This document shows, piece after piece, positions 59,207 to 64,000 of a stretch of DNA of 64,000 nucleotides (positions are counted from its first letter, which is position 1; every line of letters begins with the position of its first letter). The DNA is from Micromonospora sp. C95 (lineage in GTDB: Bacteria; Actinomycetota; Actinomycetes; Mycobacteriales; Micromonosporaceae), in NCBI RefSeq assembly GCF_018070465.1, contig NZ_JAGPXT010000004.1, positions 1 through 64,000 of the forward strand. The letters are read 5' to 3'. The notes under the pieces were generated by a model. The model worked only from the letters and a program-made list of their open reading frames with translations, was not told the DNA's origin and made no database searches. The position numbers and the translations under genes were made by a program.

Positions 59207-60310
59207 ATGAAACCGTCCCTCCGGGTCCTCGCGGCGGTGGTCGTCCTCGCGGCCCCGCTGGCCCTGACCGCCCCCGTACAGGCAGCGAACACTCTCACCA
59301 TGCGTGGCGCGGACGTCTCCTCGCTGCAACGCAGCCTCGACCTCGGTGCCCGCTACTACAACGCCTCCGGCGCGCCCGCCGACCCCTACGACATCCTCGC
59401 CTCGAAGGGCGTCAACTATCTGCGGCTGCGCGTCTGGAACAACCCGGCCAGCGGCTACAACAACAAGGCCAAGGTGCTCCAGCAGGCCAGGACGATCAAG
59501 GCCAAGGGCTTCAAGCTGCTGATCGACTTCCACTACTCGGACACCTGGGCCGATCCGGGCAAGCAGTATCCGCCGGCAGCCTGGGCCGACCACTCGCTGA
59601 GCCAGTTGCAGGCCGATGTCTACAACTACACCTACGACGTGTGCACCGCGTTGAAGGCGCAGGGCACCACGCCGGACGCGGTGCAGATCGGCAACGAGAT
59701 CAACGTGGGGATGCTCTGGCCGGCCGGGCAGGTGGTCAACAACGACTTCGCCCCGTTGGCGAGTCTGCTCAAGCAGGGCTACCAGGCCACCAAGGCGTGC
59801 CACGGCGGCACCCAGGTGTGGATCCACACGGCGAACGCCGACAGCAATGCCAACGCCCGCTGGTTCTACGACGGGATCCGGGCACAGGGAGTCCGCTGGG
59901 ACGTCACCGCCCTGTCCTACTACTGCATGTGGCACGGCACCCTGGCAAACCTCTACAACGTGATCGCCGACGTGCGGTCGCGGTACGGCAAACCGGTGGT
60001 GATCGCCGAGACGGCGTACCCGTTCACCACGGCCGACGCCGACCACCAGCCGAACGTGATCTCGGGAACCGCGCGCTGCGACAACATTCCGACCACCTGG
60101 GCCGGACAGGCGCAACAGTTCAGCTGGGTGCAGAACACCGCGCGCAACGCCGGTGCGGTGGGCGTCTTCTACTGGGAGCCGACCTGGCACGCGGTGCGCG
60201 GCAACGGGTGGGATCCGGCGGACATCAACGGAACCGGCAACGGCTGGGACAACATGGCCGTCTTCGACTGGTTCGGGCGGGTGAACCCGCACGTGTACTG
60301 GACGCCATGA
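59207..60310 (+). CDS. Secreted GH53 arabinogalactan endo-beta-1,4-galactanase
   Basis: A 367-residue exported glycosidase. The signal peptide (1-27) ends PVQAAN. The GH53 TIM barrel has the acid/base Glu164 in IGNEINVGM and the nucleophile Glu268 in IAETAYPF; LRVWNNP and DFHYSDTWADPGKQ are other conserved subsite blocks. It cuts beta-1,4-galactan side chains of pectin, releasing galacto-oligosaccharides for the sugar transporter further downstream. It has no carbohydrate-binding module. Start supported by AAGGAGCG upstream. Confidence 0.92.
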   Translation: MKPSLRVLAAVVVLAAPLALTAPVQAANTLTMRGADVSSLQRSLDLGARYYNASGAPADPYDILASKGVNYLRLRVWNNPASGYNNKAKVLQQARTIKAKGFKLLIDFHYSDTWADPGKQYPPAAWADHSLSQLQADVYNYTYDVCTALKAQGTTPDAVQIGNEINVGMLWPAGQVVNNDFAPLASLLKQGYQATKACHGGTQVWIHTANADSNANARWFYDGIRAQGVRWDVTALSYYCMWHGTLANLYNVIADVRSRYGKPVVIAETAYPFTTADADHQPNVISGTARCDNIPTTWAGQAQQFSWVQNTARNAGAVGVFYWEPTWHAVRGNGWDPADINGTGNGWDNMAVFDWFGRVNPHVYWTP

Positions 60311-60317
60311 CCGTCGT

Positions 60318-60346
60318 CCGGGCCCGGGAGTCGCCACCGGGCCCGG
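60318..60346 (+). terminator. Hairpin after the galactanase gene
   Basis: CCGGGCCCGG occurs twice, at 60318-60327 and 60337-60346; since each copy is self-complementary, they pair to form a ten-base-pair stem with a nine-base loop directly after the stop codon. Confidence 0.6.
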
Positions 60347-60424
60347 TGAACGAGGTGTTCCGTGGCCTCGGGCGGGCCCGGACCGGGGGTTCGAAGGCGG
60401 GCCGACAAATAGACCTCAGTCGTT

Positions 60425-60439
60425 TGACGTATGACGTCG
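60425..60439. promoter_or_regulatory. GntR-like operator upstream of the esterase gene
   Basis: TGACGTATGACGTCG matches 12 of 15 positions of the perfect palindrome TGACGTCAGACGTCA at 62986-63000. It is in the 365-base gap 60311-60675, which holds no gene, about 237 bases before the esterase start. It suggests that the GntR controls both. Confidence 0.5.
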
Positions 60440-60675
60440 TTAACGCTAACTTCGCTGTCACGAGCGGGGTCTTGTGGCTGCCGGGAGCCCGATTCACCGC
60501 CGTGGTCCCGCGCCGGCCAGTCGCGACCGTGGGCGCGTCGTCACGCTGGCCGGCGGTTCCTGGTGACCGATCTTCCGCACCACCCCACCGTGCTGGACGC
60601 CACCACCTGACGCCGGCACATCCGCCCGGGCATCCACCAGCTGTGCGTGGATGACCCCGATCGAAGGAGTGGACC

Positions 60676-62070
60676 ATGAAGGCCATCGGTGAGGCTCGTC
60701 CCGCCTCCCCATCCAGACGCGGTTGGCGGCCGGGAGTGGCCGCGGCGGCCGCCGCGGTCCTGGCGGCGAGCGCGCTCGTGGTGGTGAACGCGGCGCCGGC
60801 AGCGGCGGCGACCGTGGACCCCAACGCCTGGTACGTGCTGGTCAACCGCAACAGTGGCAAGGCGTTGGATGTGTACGGTCTGGCGACCAACGACGGTGCG
60901 CGGATCAGTCAGTGGACTCGTAACGACGGCGCGAATCAGCAGTGGCAGTTCGTGGACTCCGGTGGTGGCTACTACCGGCTGAAGTCGCGGCATTCGGGCA
61001 AGGTTCTGGACGTGTCGAATGCGTCGACGGCGGATGGCGCGGCGATCGTGCAGTGGTCTGATCACAACGGTGCGAATCAGCAGTTCCGGTTGGCCGACTC
61101 CGACGGTGGTCACGTCCGGTTGGTCAGTCGGCACAGCAACAAGGTCGTCGAGGTGCAGGGTGCCGCGACGGCGGACGGTGCGAACATCGTGCAGTACGCC
61201 GACTGGAACGGCGCCAACCAGCAGTGGCAACTGGCCCGGGTCGACGGGGGCGGCCCCACGTCGCCACCACCGACCGGCGGCACCGGGTGCGGCAAGGCCC
61301 CGACCCTTTACAACGGCACGCACACGATCCAGAGCAACGGCAAGAGCCGCCAGTTCATCCTGCGCCTGCCGGCCAACTACAACAACGCCAACGCCTACCG
61401 GCTGATCTTCGCCTTCCACTGGCGCGGTGGCACCATGCAGGAGATCTCCTCCGGTGGCACCAGCGGGAGCGCCTGGTCCTACTACGGCCAGCAGGAGCAG
61501 TCGAACAACAGCGCGATCCTGGTCGCGCCGCAGGGGCTCGGTAACGGTTGGGGCAACGCCGGCGGCGAGGACGTCACCTTCGTAGACGACATGATCCGTC
61601 GGATCGAGAGCGACCTGTGCGTCAACCCGAGACAGCGCTTCGCCCTCGGCTTCAGCTGGGGCGGTGGCATGAGCTACGCCCTCGCCTGCGCGCGGGCCAC
61701 CGTCTTCCGGGCGGTCGCCGTGATCGCGGGTGCGCAGATCAGCGGTTGCAGTGGCGGTACCCAGCCGATCGCGTACTTCGGTCTGCACGGCATCTCGGAC
61801 AACGTCCTCAGCATCGGCCAGGGCCGAGGGCTGCGTGACACCTTCGTCCGGAACAACGGGTGCAACGCCCAGAACCCGCCGGAGCCGGGATCGGGCAGCC
61901 GTACGCACATCACCACGGCCTACTCCGGCTGCCGGTCCGGCTACCCCGTACAGTGGGCGGCCTTCGACAACGGGCACATGCCCGGGCCGGTGGACGGGAC
62001 GTACGCCGAGAGTGGCATCACCACCTGGACCAAGGGTGAGATCTGGCGATTCTTCGCCCAGTTCTCCTGA
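60676..62070 (+). CDS. Secreted ricin-lectin/esterase fusion (feruloyl esterase/PHB-depolymerase-like)
   Basis: A 464-residue exported enzyme. A signal peptide (about 1-46, cut near AAAAT) leads to a CBM13/ricin-B module of three repeats with QQW-type ends (about 50-188), a PT linker (190-204) and a LpqC/FaeC-like alpha/beta hydrolase. Ser327 is in GFSWGGGMS, the Asp in HGISDNV and the His in DNGHMPG. It probably removes feruloyl or acetyl esters from plant wall polysaccharide, anchored by the lectin. Regulation by the GntR is suggested by the 60425 site. Confidence 0.88.
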   Translation: MKAIGEARPASPSRRGWRPGVAAAAAAVLAASALVVVNAAPAAAATVDPNAWYVLVNRNSGKALDVYGLATNDGARISQWTRNDGANQQWQFVDSGGGYYRLKSRHSGKVLDVSNASTADGAAIVQWSDHNGANQQFRLADSDGGHVRLVSRHSNKVVEVQGAATADGANIVQYADWNGANQQWQLARVDGGGPTSPPPTGGTGCGKAPTLYNGTHTIQSNGKSRQFILRLPANYNNANAYRLIFAFHWRGGTMQEISSGGTSGSAWSYYGQQEQSNNSAILVAPQGLGNGWGNAGGEDVTFVDDMIRRIESDLCVNPRQRFALGFSWGGGMSYALACARATVFRAVAVIAGAQISGCSGGTQPIAYFGLHGISDNVLSIGQGRGLRDTFVRNNGCNAQNPPEPGSGSRTHITTAYSGCRSGYPVQWAAFDNGHMPGPVDGTYAESGITTWTKGEIWRFFAQFS

Positions 62071-62095
62071 CTTGGCCGAACGCGACGGTGGGTCT

Positions 62096-62129
62096 CGGCC
62101 TCCTGGCGGCAGTGGGAGCCAGGAGGCCG
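62096..62129. terminator. Bidirectional hairpin between esterase and gntR
   Basis: CGGCCTCCTGGC pairs perfectly with GCCAGGAGGCCG (12 base pairs, ten-base loop) between the convergent stop codons. Confidence 0.75.
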
Positions 62130-62155
62130 GGCCCGCCGACCCGTCGTGTCCGAGG

Positions 62156-62926
62156 TCAGCGTTGCAGGCGGTCCGGCTTGCCCGAGCCGCTGCGGCGGAC
62201 CACCCAGGCCTCGGTGATGTGGGTGAACATCGCCGCCGCGGCCCCTTGCGGGTCGTGGGCGGCGATCATCTCGTAGACACGTCGGTGTCCACGGTTGGAG
62301 GCGACGCAGAGCGACCGCTCGGTGCGGCCGGTGTAGCGCGCCGTGTTCACGACCTGACTCTCCAGCGCCTGCACGACGCCACGAGCGATGCGGTTCCCGG
62401 ACGCCTGCATGACGGTGTCGTGAAAGGCACGGTCGAGTTCGTGGTAGGCCACGGTGTCGCCGACGAGCTCGTCCATCCGGTCGACCAGGGCGCGCAGGCG
62501 GTCCACGGTCTCCTCACCGGCGACCCGGGCGGCGACGTGTGCCATGTCGGACTCCAGCAGCCGCCGGGTCACCACCACGTCGTCGAGGATGGAAAGGCTG
62601 TCGTCCTCGGCGATGGTGGCCCCGAGGACGAGTTCGTCGAGCATGTCCCACATCGACTGCGGGGTGACCATGGTGCCGGCACCCTGACGGACCTGCACCA
62701 GACCCTTCTCCTGGAGGATCTTCACCGCCTCCCGGACGACGGTCCGACTGACGGAGAAGGTCTCGCAGAGCACCGGCTCGGGGGGCAACGCCGTGCCCGA
62801 CGGATGCACCCCGCGGACGATGCGTTCCACCAGCTCGGCGGTGACCGCCGTGGCGAGGTTGGTGGGGCGGCGCGACCAGGCCGGGGAGGCCAGCTTTTCC
62901 AGGGCCGTCTCCTGCGATGGTGTCAT
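62156..62926 (-). CDS. GntR-family (FadR subfamily) regulator
   Basis: A 256-residue regulator. The winged-helix (about 25-95) contains LPPEPVLCETFSVSRTVVREAVKIL and the wing QVRQGAGTMVTP. The FCD domain has the metal/ligand residues in the pattern DRAFHDTVM and GHRRVYEMI. ATG at 62926 has GGAGG upstream. It is divergent from the sugar transporter gene and its likely site is TGACGTCAGACGTCA. Relatives respond to sugar acids or sugar intermediates, so it probably derepresses uptake and esterase genes when pectin-derived sugar appears. Confidence 0.87.
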   Translation of the reverse strand: MTPSQETALEKLASPAWSRRPTNLATAVTAELVERIVRGVHPSGTALPPEPVLCETFSVSRTVVREAVKILQEKGLVQVRQGAGTMVTPQSMWDMLDELVLGATIAEDDSLSILDDVVVTRRLLESDMAHVAARVAGEETVDRLRALVDRMDELVGDTVAYHELDRAFHDTVMQASGNRIARGVVQALESQVVNTARYTGRTERSLCVASNRGHRRVYEMIAAHDPQGAAAAMFTHITEAWVVRRSGSGKPDRLQR

Positions 62927-62985
62927 GTCCCCCTCCGATTGGCTCGTCGTGCCACGACGTCCACGGCCAGTGTACGGCTGACTGT

Positions 62986-63000
62986 TGACGTCAGACGTCA
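62986..63000. promoter_or_regulatory. GntR operator TGACGTCAGACGTCA
   Basis: A perfect 7-1-7 palindrome between the divergent gntR and sugar-transport genes, 60 bases before the gntR start and 70 before the binding-protein start. A 12-of-15 copy lies at 60425-60439. Confidence 0.7.
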
Positions 63001-63069
63001 TACGAGTTACGTTCTTGATCACGTTGGCTGCGGCAGGCCGTCAGCCACTCCCTTCAGAGGTGAACAACG

Positions 63070-64000
63070 ATGAAACAACGAGCATTGTGGTCAGCCGTCC
63101 TCGTTGTGGGACTGGCGACGGCAGGTTGCGGAAGTGCCAGCGACACTGGCTCCTCGTCCGGTGGCTCCACGGACAAGCTGGTGGTGTGGGACTGGAAGTC
63201 CGGTGAGCCTTCCGCCGCGCCGTACATCGAGAAGGCGAAGGCCGACTTCGCCACCAAGCATCCCGACGTCACGGTCGAGTTCGTCGCGCAGCCGTTCGAC
63301 CAGTACTACACGCTGCTCGGCGCGGCCATCCAGTCCGGCAAGGGCCCGGACGTGATGCTGTTCAACGGTGGCGGCCAGATCCGGGACCGGGTCGACGCGC
63401 TGGTGCCGCTGGACGAGTACGTGGCCGAGGACAAGCAGCGACTTGCCGGTTGGGACGCCTTCAGTAAGGACGGCAAGGTCTACGCCAGTCCGGTGACGCT
63501 GCAGGGTCATCCCATCTACTACAACAAGGCGCTCTACGAGAAGGCCGGACTTGATCCGGCAAGCCCCGCCACCACCTGGGACAAGTTCCTCGCCGACTGC
63601 GCCGCCATCGGCAAGGCCGGCGCCAAGTGCTTCGCCCTGGGCAACAAGGAGGGCGCCGGAATCCAGTTCTGGATGTCGGCCCTGGGCTCCGGCATCCTCA
63701 CCGCCCAGGAGTACGACGACTGGATCGCCGGCAAGCGCGACTGGAACTCGCCGAACGTGAAGCGGATCTTCGAGCTCTGGAAGGAAGCTGGCGACGCCGG
63801 TCTGAACAACGAAGGCGCCAACTCGACCGCGATGTTCAACGACTCGTTCGCGCTCTTCCAGTCCGGCAAGGCCGCGCACGTCATCGGGCTGATGTCGGAC
63901 GTCGGGCACTGGAAGGACTTCAACGAGTTCCTCACGCCCGAGAAGCTCGGCGTGATGAACGCTCCGGTGGTCACCGCCGGCACCACGCCGAGCCTGGCCT
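63070..64000 (+). CDS. Sugar ABC transporter substrate-binding lipoprotein, 5' part
   Basis: The reading frame opens at ATG 63070 (AGAGGTG ribosome site) and runs off the right edge after 310 codons. The signal peptide ends in a LATAGC lipobox (lipidated Cys near residue 20) with a Ser/Gly linker. The mature part has the family-1 solute-binding fold: LVVWDWKSGEP, KGPDVMLFNGGGQIRD, TLQGHPIYYNKALYEKAG. Such proteins bind mono- or oligosaccharides for CUT1 transporters; the permease genes should lie beyond the window. The divergent GntR and the nearby galactanase and esterase suggest plant-wall oligosaccharides as ligand. Confidence 0.9.
   Translation, partial: MKQRALWSAVLVVGLATAGCGSASDTGSSSGGSTDKLVVWDWKSGEPSAAPYIEKAKADFATKHPDVTVEFVAQPFDQYYTLLGAAIQSGKGPDVMLFNGGGQIRDRVDALVPLDEYVAEDKQRLAGWDAFSKDGKVYASPVTLQGHPIYYNKALYEKAGLDPASPATTWDKFLADCAAIGKAGAKCFALGNKEGAGIQFWMSALGSGILTAQEYDDWIAGKRDWNSPNVKRIFELWKEAGDAGLNNEGANSTAMFNDSFALFQSGKAAHVIGLMSDVGHWKDFNEFLTPEKLGVMNAPVVTAGTTPSLA

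Noticed and set aside
1..64000. CRISPR arrays, tRNA/rRNA genes, insertion sequences, integrases, prophage genes and attachment sites
   Set aside because: I looked for regularly spaced repeats, transposase or integrase motifs and tRNA-like ends and saw none. A tRNAscan-SE and ISfinder run would settle it.

Overview
The window is high-GC actinobacterial chromosome, most like a Micromonospora-type member of the Micromonosporaceae. The evidence is strong G/C bias at third codon positions, many GTG starts, many ATGA/GTGA start-stop overlaps, AfsR/SARP activators, numerous TetR regulators, secreted hydrolases and a LacI/CebR-like operator. No tRNA, rRNA, insertion sequence, CRISPR array or phage gene was recognised. 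All family calls come from reading motifs; no database search was run.

Layout. (1) 1-2689: an arsenic/metalloid locus with an ArsR carrying an actinobacterial-type cysteine sensor site, a second ArsR-family regulator, an ArsO-like flavoprotein monooxygenase, the start of another flavoprotein, and two very small cysteine proteins, one with four vicinal Cys pairs. (2) 2974-18464: a class I-type lanthipeptide cluster, the most interesting part of the window. It holds a 72-residue precursor with a double-glycine leader, an N-terminally short acyl-CoA-dehydrogenase-fold flavoprotein, a full-length LanB dehydratase, a LanC cyclase, an ABC exporter with a fused C39-type leader peptidase, a DxD glycosyltransferase-like protein, an FAD-linked oxidase and a GT4 glycosyltransferase. 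From LanB to GT4 every gene overlaps its neighbour. Two large SARP/NB-ARC activators follow on the opposite strand. (3) 18465-32149: small conserved hypotheticals, an orphan proteasome-like Ntn hydrolase, and several regulator/enzyme pairs (TetR with aldo-keto reductase and an alpha/beta hydrolase, TetR with an SDR, TetR with an SGNH hydrolase and a GNAT), most with visible palindromic operators. (4) 32150-42205: a secreted tripeptidyl-aminopeptidase-like hydrolase, a polyprenol-phosphate sugar synthase plus a large membrane glycosyltransferase-like protein, a MarR/azoreductase pair, and an acyl-CoA oxidase-like protein beside a TetR. (5) 42426-55735: a glycan or glycolipid cluster of three transcription units: GT87, four related GT2 enzymes, a flippase-like membrane protein, a methyltransferase, a polysaccharide deacetylase, a short SARP, a class III aminotransferase, an NAD-epimerase, a DPPR-synthase-like UbiA enzyme and a membrane EEP hydrolase. 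(6) 55773-64000: secreted or catabolic functions: SMP-30 lactonase, trypsin-like protease, haloacetate-dehalogenase-like hydrolase, GH53 galactanase, a ricin-lectin/esterase fusion, and a GntR regulator divergent from a sugar ABC transporter binding protein that runs off the end.

How the genes work together. In region 2 the likely order is LanB dehydration, LanC ring closure, tailoring by the two flavoproteins and two glycosyltransferases, then C39 cleavage after Gly-Gly coupled to export. In region 5 a polyprenyl-phosphate sugar donor, four GT2s and a GT87 imply a lipid-linked glycan built at the membrane. Region 6 looks like plant-polysaccharide use: galactanase and esterase secretion with uptake of the released sugar, the last two probably under the GntR.
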